Shown piece by piece: positions 23,030-30,945 of a DNA stretch of 35,542 bases. Source of the stretch: Frankiales bacterium (GTDB lineage: Bacteria; Actinomycetota; Actinomycetes; Mycobacteriales; SCTD01); contig JAOPWV010000070.1 of NCBI GenBank assembly GCA_025965475.1, positions 1-35,542 on the forward strand, read 5' to 3'. Positions within the stretch are counted from its first letter, which is position 1. Every line of letters starts with the position of its first letter. The notes under the pieces were generated by a model that made no database searches, was not told where the DNA came from, and was given only the letters and a program-made list of their open reading frames with translations. Made by a program: the position numbers and the translations under genes.

Positions 23030-24903
23030 CCCTGACCAGTTCGAACGACCCGGCGGACTCGTCCGCAGCGGCAGCCGGGCGGTTCATCAGCCCTTTCGCC
23101 GTGGAGACACCCGCGGGCGCTGAAGGCTGGGAGAGCATGTACCCCTACTACGCGCTGCTCAGCGAGGAGCGGCGCGAGCTGGACGACGGCAAGTTCTGGT
23201 TCTTCGACGGGATGCACAACCCGGAGCCGCTGTACCCGTTCGACACCATCATGACGGAGAACTGGTGGGTCGCCGCCAGCCAGATGTCGACCAGGGTCTG
23301 GCCGGTGCCCCCGGCCGGCGGTATCGACCACCGCATCATCAACGGCTACCTGTACATCAGCCCGAACGCCGTGACCGACCCGGTGGAGATCGGCCGCCGC
23401 GCCGAGTTGTTCGGCGTGCGGGCAGGGCACTACTTCCAGAACTGGGACGAGATCTACGACCAGTGGGTCACGAAGGCCACCGACTGCATCGACCGCCTCA
23501 AGGCGATCCAGTTCGCCCCGCTGCCGGACACCGAGCCGGAGAGCAGCGTCTTCGAGCACCGCGGCCTGTACTCCAGCTACCAGCTGCTGACGACGTACGG
23601 CGAACTGCTGAACAACCTGTTCGAGATGGGCTCGTACCACTTCGAGATGCTCAACCTCGGGTACGGCGCCTACCTCACGTTCCGTGAGTTCTGCCAGGCC
23701 GCGTTCCCGGGCATCAGCGACCAGACCATCGCGAGCATGGTGTCGGGCATCGACATCCTGCTGTTCCGGCCGGACGACGAGGTGCGCGGCCTCGCGAAGC
23801 TCGCGGTCGAGTTGGACCTGGCCGAGCTCATCCTCCCGGAGAACACTCCCGAGGCGACCCTGACGGCCATCGCCGGGCACGGCAACGGCGCCAAGTGGCT
23901 CGCCGCCTTCGAGGTGGCGAAGGACCCGTGGTTCTGGTTCTCGACCGGCGCCGGCTACACGCACTCGGACCGCGCCTGGATCGACGACCTGCGCCTGCCC
24001 TTCACCGCGATGCGCGGCTACATCCAGGGCCTGCAGAACGGCGAGGACATCCGCCGGCCGCTCGACGCGATTCTCGCCGAGCGCGTGCGGGTGACCGACG
24101 AGTACCGCTCGTACCTGCCCACCGAGGACGACCGGGACTCCTTCGACGGCCTGGTCGAGCTGGCCCGCAAGGTGTTCCCGTTCGTGGAGAACCACAACTT
24201 CTACATCGAGCACTGGCACCACTCGGTGTTCTGGTCGAAGGTGCGCGAACTCGGCGACGTGTTCGTCGCGCACAACTTCCTCGACGACCGCGAGGACATC
24301 TTCTACCTGCACCGCAACGAGATCTACTCCGCGCTGTACGACCTCAACATCGGCTGGGCGACCGGCACCGAGGCGCGCGGCGAGACCTACTGGCGTCCCG
24401 AGGTGGAGCGCCGCAGGCGCATCCGGGACGTCCTCAAGCAGTGGGCACCGCAGCCGGCGCTCGGTGTGCCGCCGGAGTTCATCACCGAGCCGCTGACCGT
24501 CATGCTCTGGGGCATCACCCAGGAGACCGTGCAGGAATGGCTCGGGGCCGGCGGAGAGGACGGCGGCGACGGTGAACTGCGGGGCGTGGCCGCCTCTGCC
24601 GGTAAGGCCACCGGCCGCGCCCGTGTCATCACCGACCCGGAGCAGCTGCACGAGGTGGAGGACGGCGACATCCTCGTCTGCCGCATCACGGCGCCGAGCT
24701 GGGCGCCGGTGTTCTCGCGCCTGTCGGCCGCCGTCTCCGACGTCGGCGGCATCATGGCCCACACCGCCATCGTCTGCCGTGAGTACGGCCTGCCCGCCGT
24801 CGTGGGCACCGGTTTCGCCACCGTCACCATCCGCACCGGCCAGCTCATCGAGGTCGACGGCAACCGCGGCACCGTCCGGATCCTCGAGGAGAACGCGCAG
24901 TGA
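23026..24903 (+). CDS. PEP-utilising phosphohistidine protein, phenylphosphate-synthase subunit-1-like
   Basis: This is a 625-residue protein. Its C-terminal ~90 residues are the PEP-utilisers mobile domain: GDILVCRITAPSWAPVF, then GGIMAHTAIVCREYGLPAVVGTG with phosphorylatable His579, then GQLIEVDGNRGTV. The N-terminal 530 residues, tryptophan- and tyrosine-rich, are unlike the PEP/pyruvate barrel, and no such barrel is present. Size (about 70 kDa) and layout match the larger subunit of phenylphosphate synthase, which carries a phosphohistidine near residue 569 and phosphorylates phenol; the ATP-grasp half is the next gene. I infer that it accepts phosphate from the partner and transfers it to the ring hydroxyl of a hydroxypyridine. 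A PEP-utilising protein is reported as needed for 3-hydroxypyridine dehydrogenase activity in Ensifer adhaerens HP1 (recalled). Confidence 0.85.
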   Translation: MTLTSSNDPADSSAAAAGRFISPFAVETPAGAEGWESMYPYYALLSEERRELDDGKFWFFDGMHNPEPLYPFDTIMTENWWVAASQMSTRVWPVPPAGGIDHRIINGYLYISPNAVTDPVEIGRRAELFGVRAGHYFQNWDEIYDQWVTKATDCIDRLKAIQFAPLPDTEPESSVFEHRGLYSSYQLLTTYGELLNNLFEMGSYHFEMLNLGYGAYLTFREFCQAAFPGISDQTIASMVSGIDILLFRPDDEVRGLAKLAVELDLAELILPENTPEATLTAIAGHGNGAKWLAAFEVAKDPWFWFSTGAGYTHSDRAWIDDLRLPFTAMRGYIQGLQNGEDIRRPLDAILAERVRVTDEYRSYLPTEDDRDSFDGLVELARKVFPFVENHNFYIEHWHHSVFWSKVRELGDVFVAHNFLDDREDIFYLHRNEIYSALYDLNIGWATGTEARGETYWRPEVERRRRIRDVLKQWAPQPALGVPPEFITEPLTVMLWGITQETVQEWLGAGGEDGGDGELRGVAASAGKATGRARVITDPEQLHEVEDGDILVCRITAPSWAPVFSRLSAAVSDVGGIMAHTAIVCREYGLPAVVGTGFATVTIRTGQLIEVDGNRGTVRILEENAQ

Positions 24904-25997
24904 ACTCCCCCTCTCCCTACGTCCTGTGGCTCGACGACCCGAGCGCGCCCGAGAGCAAGCTGCTCGGCGGCAAGTTCGGCAGCCTCGCGCAGATGACCGA
25001 GGCGGGCTTCGCCGTACCGCCTGGCTTCGGTGTCACGACGACGGCGTACCGCCACTTCCTGAAGGCGGCCGGCCTGGCCGACCGGGCCCGTGAGGTGCGG
25101 GCCCGCGCCGTGACCGCGGACCTCGCCGAGGTGCAGGCGCTCAGCGCCGAGTTCACCACCGCCGTCGGGGCCGCGCCGCTGCCGGCCGACCTGGAGACGG
25201 CCGTCCGCGAGGCGTACGCGGAACTCGAGAGCCGTACCGGACAGGCCGGGCTCCCGGTCGCCGTCCGCTCGAGCGGGGAGTCCGAGGACCTGGCCGGCGC
25301 CAGCTTTGCGGGCCAGTACGACACCTTCCTGTGGATCAAGGGTGCGGAGGAGGTGCTGCAGCACGTGCGCCGCTGCTGGGCCGGCATGTTCGGCGCGGCG
25401 GTGCTGACCTACCGGCCTGAGGGCGACGCGTCGATCACGACGGCCGACCACGGCATCTGCGTCGGCATCCAGCAGATGGTCGAGGCCCGCGCCGCCGGCG
25501 TCATGTTCACGCTCGACCCCGTCACCGGTGACCGTTCCAAGGTCGTCATCGAGGGCTGCTGGGGTCTCGGTGAGGGCGTCGTCAGCGGCGGCATCACCCC
25601 GAGCCGCTACGTCGTGGACAAGGTGACCTTCGAGATCCTGCGCCGCGAGGTCGCCGTGCAGGAGACGCAGTTCCGCTTCGACCCGGCGATCTCGGCGGTC
25701 GGTCTCGTCCCGGTCGAGGCGGACCGCAGGGAGATGACCTGCCTGGAGGACGTCCACATCGACGCGCTGGCCCGCCTGGCCAAGCGCATCGAGCAGCACC
25801 GGGGCGCGCCGCAGGACATCGAATGGGCAGTCAGCGAATCCGGCGACGTGCATGTGCTCCAGGTGCGGCCGGAGACGGTGTGGAGCCGGCGTGCGGCCAC
25901 CCAGGTCATCGGGGAGCGCAAGTCCGCCGTCGACCACGTCCTGGCCCGGTTCGCCGGTGTCGGGCTGACGCAGCGCGCGGGCAGTCCTCAGTCGTGA
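24900..25997 (+). CDS. PEP synthase/pyruvate phosphate dikinase N-terminal (ATP-grasp) protein
   Basis: This 365-residue protein consists only of the ATP-binding domain of PEP synthase/PPDK. Motifs in order: GGKFGSLAQMTEAGFAVPPGF (start of domain, 23-43), AVRSSGESEDLAGASFAGQYDTFL (121-144), QQMVEARAAGVMFTLDPVTGD (191-211), EGCWGLGEGVVSG (218-230), QDIEWA and LQVRPETVWS. It lacks the phosphohistidine and PEP domains, which are supplied or replaced by the preceding gene. The split matches the 40-kDa subunit of phenylphosphate synthase, which uses ATP to load phosphate on the partner histidine. GTG 24900 overlaps the upstream stop; GAGGAG lies eight bases before it. The 24-kDa CBS-domain third subunit of that enzyme is not encoded here. 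Confidence 0.88.
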   Translation: MNSPSPYVLWLDDPSAPESKLLGGKFGSLAQMTEAGFAVPPGFGVTTTAYRHFLKAAGLADRAREVRARAVTADLAEVQALSAEFTTAVGAAPLPADLETAVREAYAELESRTGQAGLPVAVRSSGESEDLAGASFAGQYDTFLWIKGAEEVLQHVRRCWAGMFGAAVLTYRPEGDASITTADHGICVGIQQMVEARAAGVMFTLDPVTGDRSKVVIEGCWGLGEGVVSGGITPSRYVVDKVTFEILRREVAVQETQFRFDPAISAVGLVPVEADRREMTCLEDVHIDALARLAKRIEQHRGAPQDIEWAVSESGDVHVLQVRPETVWSRRAATQVIGERKSAVDHVLARFAGVGLTQRAGSPQS

Positions 25998-26872
25998 AGG
26001 CGGCAGCGTTCGACTACCACCGGCCCGCGAGCGTCTCGGAGGCGGTGAGCTACCTCGACCAGTACGGCGGCACCGCCCGTGTCCTGGCGGGTGGGCAGAG
26101 CCTGGTGCCCATGCTCAACATGCGGCTGTGGCGGCCGGCCGCACTCATCGACATCAACGCGATCGAGGAGCTCGGCCAGGTGCGCCTGGACGGGGACAGC
26201 ACCGTTCTCGGTGCCCTGGTGCGGTACGCCCAGATCGAGCGTGGACCTGTCGTCGCCGAACGGCTGCCCCTGCTCGCCTACATCGTCCGCCACATCGGTG
26301 ACCGCCAGGTCCGCAACCGGGGCACCATCGGCGGCAGCCTCGTGCAGGGCGACCCGACGGGGGAGATGCCGCTGGCCTGCCTGGTCCTGGACGCGGTGGT
26401 GCACGTGACGGGTCCGGCGGGGACGCGTGAGATTCCCCTGGCCGACCTGTACGAGGGGTCCTACGCGACGGCTCTCGACCTCGAGGAGCTGCTGACCGAG
26501 ATCATCTTCCCGCGCAGCCCGCAGTATTTCGCGTTCGCCGAGTGCTGCCGGCGGCACAACGACTTCGCGGTCGTCAGCGCCGTCGCCACCGGCGACCGGG
26601 GACCGGACGGCCGCTGGTGCGACGTGCGCCTCGCGCTCGGCGGCGTGGCCGACACCCCCGTGCGCGCCGAACGGGCGGCTGAACTTCTGTCCGGCACCGA
26701 GCTGTCCGACGCCGACATCCGCGACGCGGCGGAGGCGGCCATGCAGGTCGTCGACCCGCCCAGCGACGTGCGTGCGTCGGCGGAGTACCGGCGCCACCTG
26801 GTTCCGGTGTACGTGGAGAAGGTGCTGACCGGCCTGCGGGCCGCAGCAACCGACGAGAGGGAACAGCGGTGA
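25994..26872 (+). CDS. molybdenum hydroxylase FAD-binding (medium) subunit
   Basis: This is the 292-residue FAD subunit of a xanthine-dehydrogenase-family hydroxylase (CoxM/NdhF type). The FAD pyrophosphate loops LAGGQSLVPMLNMR (31-44) and VRNRGTIGGSLVQGDPTGEMP (106-126) are intact, and a C-terminal CO-dehydrogenase flavoprotein domain follows (about 180-285). It would take electrons from the 2Fe-2S subunit (30946-31455). The GTG overlaps the stop of the ATP-grasp gene (GTGA) with no strong RBS of its own, so it is probably translated by coupling. It is separated from its small and large partner subunits by 4.1 kb containing the SRPBCC, HD and ring-cleavage genes. Confidence 0.93.
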   Translation: MKAAAFDYHRPASVSEAVSYLDQYGGTARVLAGGQSLVPMLNMRLWRPAALIDINAIEELGQVRLDGDSTVLGALVRYAQIERGPVVAERLPLLAYIVRHIGDRQVRNRGTIGGSLVQGDPTGEMPLACLVLDAVVHVTGPAGTREIPLADLYEGSYATALDLEELLTEIIFPRSPQYFAFAECCRRHNDFAVVSAVATGDRGPDGRWCDVRLALGGVADTPVRAERAAELLSGTELSDADIRDAAEAAMQVVDPPSDVRASAEYRRHLVPVYVEKVLTGLRAAATDEREQR

Positions 26873-27543
26873 AGCTCCACGAGGAGTTCGACGTCGCCAA
26901 GCCGGTGGCGGCGATCTGGACGTTCTTCGAGCAGCCGGAGAAGGTCGCGCAGTGCGTGCCCGGCGTCGAACAGCTCACGGTGGTCGACGCGGACAACGTC
27001 AACGTCCGGCTGACCCAGAGCATCGGCCCGATGACGGCCACCTTCGACGCGAAGGTGAAGATCGTCGAGCGGGTGTCCGAGGAACTGATGCGGTTCACCG
27101 CAACCGGGCGCAGCGTCCGGGGGGCCATGGGCAACGTCCGGGCCTCGAACACGGTGCACCTGACCGCGGTGGACGGCGGGACCCGGGTGCGGGTCGAGGG
27201 TGACGTCACCCTGGCGGGTGCCCTCGGCAGCGTCGGGCAGAAGGTCGTCGCGAGCCAGGCCAGCAAGGTGACGGCGCAGTTCGCCCGCAACCTCGAGACG
27301 GTGCTCAACGGCGGTCAGGTCGAGGACGCCTCGCGTGAGCGAGCGGGAACCAAGCGTGCCCCGTCGGCGCCTGCGTCAGCGGCGCCGGCCGCTCCGTCCA
27401 CGACGGCCCCGGCACAGTCCCTGCCGCCGGTGTCCGAGCTCCCTCCCCTCGACCCGTGGCCGCGGGCTGCGGCAGTGCTGAGCGCGGTCTCGGTCGTCCT
27501 CAGCCTCCTGGCCCTGCTGCGCTCCCGCCGGGCCGCACGATGA
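26869..27543 (+). CDS. SRPBCC (CoxG-like) protein with C-terminal membrane anchor
   Basis: This is a 224-residue protein. Residues 1-150 form a CoxG-type SRPBCC domain (MKLHEEFDVAKPVAAIWTFFEQPEKVAQCVPGVEQL, then ASQASKVTAQFARNLETVL). A proline/alanine-rich linker (about 158-195) and one transmembrane helix (about 200-217, AAVLSAVSVVLSLLALL) ending in RSRRAAR follow. CoxG recruits CO dehydrogenase to the membrane. In some N-heterocycle hydroxylases an SRPBCC domain is fused to a subunit, but here it is separate, as described for the four-component 3-hydroxypyridine dehydrogenase of Ensifer. The likely role is tethering the Mo hydroxylase to the respiratory chain. GTG 26869 overlaps the FAD-subunit stop. 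Confidence 0.9.
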   Translation: MKLHEEFDVAKPVAAIWTFFEQPEKVAQCVPGVEQLTVVDADNVNVRLTQSIGPMTATFDAKVKIVERVSEELMRFTATGRSVRGAMGNVRASNTVHLTAVDGGTRVRVEGDVTLAGALGSVGQKVVASQASKVTAQFARNLETVLNGGQVEDASRERAGTKRAPSAPASAAPAAPSTTAPAQSLPPVSELPPLDPWPRAAAVLSAVSVVLSLLALLRSRRAAR

Positions 27544-28169
27544 CGGTGGCTCTGCCGTGGACGGCGCCCGAGGTGGCCCTCGGGACCGACCTCGAGCGTG
27601 CCGCCGCGCAGTGGATCGAGCCGTACAACCAGCAGCAGCACCTGATGCGGACGCGTGACTGGCTCGTGCACCTGTCGCCGGGCGCCAACGTCGAGATGCG
27701 CCTCGCGGCGATGACCCACGACATCGAGCGGATGTTCCCGGGCGGTCCGGTGCTGGACCTGGCCTCGCGGGACTGGGACGACCCGTTCTACCTGTTCGCG
27801 CACGGCACGCGCTCCGCGGAGATCGTCGCCGACTGGATGGGCGAGCTGGAGCCGGCGTGCGTGGCCGCCGACCGCAAGGAGGTACGCCGGCTCGTCGCCC
27901 TGCACGAGGTGGGCGGGCTGCGCGGCGCGGACGAGATCCAGGCAGCCGACTCGCTCTCCTTCCTCGAGAGCCTGGCGGATGTCGCGCGCGACTGGGTCCT
28001 GTCCGGCGCTTGCTCGCGCGAGAAGGCCGCTGCCAAGCTGTACTACTCGGTCGACCGGATCCGCATACCCGCTGCCGAAGAACCCGCGGCGCAACTTCTC
28101 GAGTGGGCGCTCGACCGCCTGCCCGCCGCTGCCCCCGCCGCCGACCGCGACCGGGTGGCGGCGCCATGA
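27540..28169 (+). CDS. HD-domain metal-dependent phosphohydrolase-like protein
   Basis: This 209-residue protein is not a pyridine enzyme that I recognise. Its residue pattern fits an HD domain: His34 (HLMRTR) or His44, then His60-Asp61 in AAMTHDIERMF, His88 in AHGTRSAEIVADWM, His122 in VALHEVGG, and Asp137 in IQAADSLSFLESL. This H...HD...H...H...D order is that of HD phosphohydrolases, including two-metal types. The ATG overlaps the SRPBCC stop (ATGA), in the middle of the operon. Given the phosphotransferase pair two genes upstream, I infer that it removes phosphate from a phosphorylated dihydroxypyridine or corrects a dead-end phosphoester. A nucleotide-clearing or regulatory role is the alternative. 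Confidence 0.75.
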   Translation: MTVALPWTAPEVALGTDLERAAAQWIEPYNQQQHLMRTRDWLVHLSPGANVEMRLAAMTHDIERMFPGGPVLDLASRDWDDPFYLFAHGTRSAEIVADWMGELEPACVAADRKEVRRLVALHEVGGLRGADEIQAADSLSFLESLADVARDWVLSGACSREKAAAKLYYSVDRIRIPAAEEPAAQLLEWALDRLPAAAPAADRDRVAAP

Positions 28170-28197
28170 CCACCACCGACTCAGGGACGTGTCACAG

Positions 28198-28947
28198 ATG
28201 AACCGACGTATCGGCCTTATCGTGCCGAGCTCCAACACCACGATGGAGACGGAGATCCCGGAGCTCCTGCGGCGTTACGCCGAGGAGCACGCCGACTTCA
28301 CGGCGACCTTCCATGCCAGCCGCGCTCGGCTGCACACCGTCGACGCCGAGTCGCTGGCCAAGATGGTCGACGACGGCGAGCGCTGCGCGGCCGAAGTCGG
28401 TGACGCGCAGGTCGACGTGGTGGGCTATGCGTGCCTCGTCGCGGTCATGGCGCAGGGCAACGGCGCGCACGTCGGCATCGAGGAGCGGCTGCAGAAGGTC
28501 CTGTCCGAGAGCCGGTCGGCCGAGGCGAAGATGACGAGCAGTGCCGGTGCCCTGGTGCGCACCCTGCTCGAGCTCGGCCTGCGCCGGGTCGCCATCGTCG
28601 CGCCGTACATGCCGCAGCTGACGAGCCTCGTGGTCGGCTACCTGGAGGATGCCGGCATCAGTGTCGCCGACAGCGTCAGCCTGTCGGTCGCCGACAACTG
28701 CGAGGTCGGCCGGCTCGACCCGGAGAACCTGCTCGACCACGTCAAGCGCCTCGACACCAGCGAGGTCGACGGGGTCGTCCTGTCGGCCTGCGTGCAGATG
28801 CCGTCGCTGCCCGCCGTGCAGCGGGCCCAGGACACCCTGGGTCTGCCCGTGGTCACGGCCGCCACGGCGACCACCCGCGAGATCCTGCTCGCGCTGGGCC
28901 TCGAGCCGCGCGTCCGCGACGCCGGCGCTGCTCTGGCGGGTACGTGA
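28198..28947 (+). CDS. nicE: maleate cis-trans isomerase (Asp/Glu racemase superfamily), NicE/MaiA-like
   Basis: This is a 249-residue enzyme converting maleate to fumarate, the last step of the pathway. The maleate-isomerase N-terminus RIGLIVPSSNTTMETEIP (4-21) is diagnostic. The two catalytic cysteines are Cys79 (VVGYACLVAVM) and Cys198 (VVLSACVQMPSL), close to positions 76-82 and 194-200 in characterised family members. The ATG at 28198 follows AGGGA ten bases upstream; GTG 28189 is in frame but too close to that RBS. It lies 28 bp after the HD gene and overlaps the next gene by four bases. Arylmalonate decarboxylase-type activity is a family alternative made unlikely by the neighbours. 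Confidence 0.9.
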   Translation: MNRRIGLIVPSSNTTMETEIPELLRRYAEEHADFTATFHASRARLHTVDAESLAKMVDDGERCAAEVGDAQVDVVGYACLVAVMAQGNGAHVGIEERLQKVLSESRSAEAKMTSSAGALVRTLLELGLRRVAIVAPYMPQLTSLVVGYLEDAGISVADSVSLSVADNCEVGRLDPENLLDHVKRLDTSEVDGVVLSACVQMPSLPAVQRAQDTLGLPVVTAATATTREILLALGLEPRVRDAGAALAGT

Positions 28948-29807
28948 GCATCGCGCTCAGCGGTCGCGACGTGACCGTGCAGGCCAACGGCCTGCGCCAC
29001 CACGTCCTCACCTACGGCCAGGCAGGCGGTCCTGACCTCCTGGTGCTGCCGGGCATCACGAGCCCGGCGGCAACGGCCGACTTCCTTGGTGTGCTCTTCG
29101 CGGAGATGGGTTACCGGGTCACCGTGCCGGACCTGCGCGGGCGCGGCGGGACGGACCGGCCGCCGACCGGCAGCTACCGGCTGACCGACTACGCCGCCGA
29201 CGTGGCCGCGCTGGTGGCCGCGCTCGAGCTGCGCACCCCCACCGTCCTCGGGCACTCGCTGGGGGCTCGCATCGCCGCGGCATACGCCGTTCTGCACGCG
29301 CCGGACGACCACGGACAGCTGATCCTCGTCGACCCGCCCACCTCGGGCCCGGGCCGCGGTCCGTACCCGACCTCGCGCGACGCGTTCCTCGAGCAGCTGC
29401 AGCAGGCCCAGCGGGGGACCCACGCCGACGAGGTGCGCCGGTTCTATCCGACGTGGCCCGAGCGGGAACTGCAGATCCGGGCCGACGTACTCGCGACCTG
29501 CGACGAGACAGCCGTGCTCGAAACGCACGCGGGCTTCGAGTCGGAGGACTTCTTCCCGTACTGGCGCAAGCTGACCGGACCCGTCGTCCTGGTCCGCGGT
29601 GGCGACAGTCCTGTCGTCCCGCCGGCTGCTGCCGAGGACCTGCACCGCGAGCAGCCGGGATTCGACATCGTCACGGTTCCCGGCGCGGGCCACATGGTCC
29701 CGTGGGACAACCTGCCCGGGTTTCTCGACGCCGTACGCCCGTACCTGCGGTCCCCCGGGGGGCCGCTCCCGTTTTCGCCGACCTCCACCCCCGACGGCCA
29801 GGAGTAG
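28944..29807 (+). CDS. nicD: alpha/beta hydrolase, probable N-formylmaleamate deformylase (NicD-like)
   Basis: This is a 287-residue alpha/beta hydrolase: oxyanion loop LPGITSP (35-41), VPDLRGRGGTDRP (61-73), nucleophile elbow LGHSLGAR with Ser105, Asp130 in ILVDPP and His250 in GAGHMVPWDN. The acid 25 residues after the serine is the arrangement reported for P. putida NicD (Ser101, Asp125, His245, recalled), rather than the usual late Asp. The reaction would be N-formylmaleamate + water to maleamate + formate. GTG 28944 overlaps the maleate isomerase stop. The next gene encodes the dioxygenase that makes its substrate, three bases downstream. Confidence 0.87.
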   Translation: MSIALSGRDVTVQANGLRHHVLTYGQAGGPDLLVLPGITSPAATADFLGVLFAEMGYRVTVPDLRGRGGTDRPPTGSYRLTDYAADVAALVAALELRTPTVLGHSLGARIAAAYAVLHAPDDHGQLILVDPPTSGPGRGPYPTSRDAFLEQLQQAQRGTHADEVRRFYPTWPERELQIRADVLATCDETAVLETHAGFESEDFFPYWRKLTGPVVLVRGGDSPVVPPAAAEDLHREQPGFDIVTVPGAGHMVPWDNLPGFLDAVRPYLRSPGGPLPFSPTSTPDGQE

Positions 29808-29810
29808 TTC

Positions 29811-30845
29811 ATGGACCAGAGCCAGCTCAACGAGATGTGCCGCCGCCAGCTCGAGCTCAGCGCCGTGCACGAGGGCGAGAGTGTGGTCGTGCTGTCGCAG
29901 GGCCACGACCGCGCGGACTACGCGGACGCGTTCCTCTACGCCGCCCGCAGTCTGGGCGCGCAGGCGTACCACATGCGCCTGTCCACGCCGCAGTCCTCGA
30001 CCGGTGCGTGGGCGGTCGGCGAGTCCGAGCTGGCCAGCAACCCGTACGCCGTCGAGGCGCTCAAGCAGGCCGACATGCTGGTGGACCTCGCCTTTTTGCT
30101 GTTCAGCAAGGAGCAGTTCGCGATCCAGGGCGCCGGCACCCGGATCCTCACGGCGGTCGAGCCTGCCCCGCTGCTGGCCAAGCTGTTCCCGACGCGCGAG
30201 CTGCGCGACCGCGTCGAGGTCGGGGGCGAGCTGCTGGCCAGGGCCCAGAACATGCGGATCACCAGCCCGCACGGCACCGACGTCACCTACCGGCTCGGCG
30301 TGTACCCGACGATCACCGAGTACGGCTACACCGACCAGCCGGGCCGCTGGGACCACTGGCCGGCGGCATTCGTGTTCACGGGTGCCGCCGACGACGGCGT
30401 GGACGGCCAGATCGTCATCGCGCCGGGCGACGTCCTGCTGCCGTTCAACACCTACGTGAACACGCCGATCACCCTCACGATCGAGCAGGGTTTCATCACC
30501 GACATCAAGGGTGACCTCGACGCCGACCTGCTGCACTCGTACATCAAGAGTTTCGACGACCCGCGCGGCTACGGCATGTCGCACGTGGGCTGGGGTCTGG
30601 ACCACCGGGCCAACTGGCACGGGCTCACGCAGTTCCCGGGCGGCATGGGCATGGAGCTGCGCTCCTTCTACGGAAACGTCATGTTCTCCATCGGGCCGAA
30701 CAACGAGCTCGGTGGACCCAACGACACGCCCTGCCACTTCGACATCCCGATGCGCGGCGCGAGCCTGTTCCTCGACGACGAGCCGATCGTCGTGGACGGC
30801 GACCTCGCCGTGAAGGAGATGCAGCGGACCGACCGCCGCAGCTGA
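29811..30845 (+). CDS. nicX: 2,5-dihydroxypyridine 5,6-dioxygenase (NicX-like)
   Basis: This 344-residue protein belongs to the M29-aminopeptidase-like family that includes NicX, the Fe(II) ring-opening dioxygenase making N-formylmaleamate. The putative iron ligands are His258 (GMSHVGWG), His309 and Asp311 (PCHFD). Their spacing (51 and 2) is close to the His265/His318/Asp320 set reported for P. putida NicX (recalled). Upstream landmarks are VTYRLGVYPTITEYG and the PGG loop (FPGGMGMELRSFYGN). AGGAG lies six bases before the ATG. A leucyl-aminopeptidase annotation is the common misnomer. Together with NicD-, NicE- and NicF-like neighbours it fixes 2,5-dihydroxypyridine as the central intermediate. 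Confidence 0.9.
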   Translation: MDQSQLNEMCRRQLELSAVHEGESVVVLSQGHDRADYADAFLYAARSLGAQAYHMRLSTPQSSTGAWAVGESELASNPYAVEALKQADMLVDLAFLLFSKEQFAIQGAGTRILTAVEPAPLLAKLFPTRELRDRVEVGGELLARAQNMRITSPHGTDVTYRLGVYPTITEYGYTDQPGRWDHWPAAFVFTGAADDGVDGQIVIAPGDVLLPFNTYVNTPITLTIEQGFITDIKGDLDADLLHSYIKSFDDPRGYGMSHVGWGLDHRANWHGLTQFPGGMGMELRSFYGNVMFSIGPNNELGGPNDTPCHFDIPMRGASLFLDDEPIVVDGDLAVKEMQRTDRRS

Positions 30846-30945
30846 CGGCGTCCCGTACTCCCTCGACCGACGACTCCCTGGTGGACATCGCTGTGAACGT
30901 GACCGAACGCTGTGCCGACGCGCCCAAGGGTGGAGGTGTGTGCCG

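Noticed and set aside
22942-24762. 606-codon minus-strand open frame opposite the PEP-utilising gene
   Set aside because: It is antisense to a protein with a clear phosphohistidine domain, and has no recognisable domain or ribosome-binding site.
11393-25997. Reading UbiD plus the PEP-like pair as an anaerobic phenol carboxylation (phenylphosphate) pathway
   Set aside because: The UbiD operon and the PEP-like pair are about 10 kb apart, with a LysR gene, P450, GntR gene and separate promoters between. The PEP-like genes are overlap-coupled to a hydroxypyridine operon, which explains them better.
29811-30845. Leucyl aminopeptidase (M29) call
   Set aside because: The His258/His309/Asp311 set and the NicD/NicE/NicF-like neighbours indicate the NicX dioxygenase branch of this fold.
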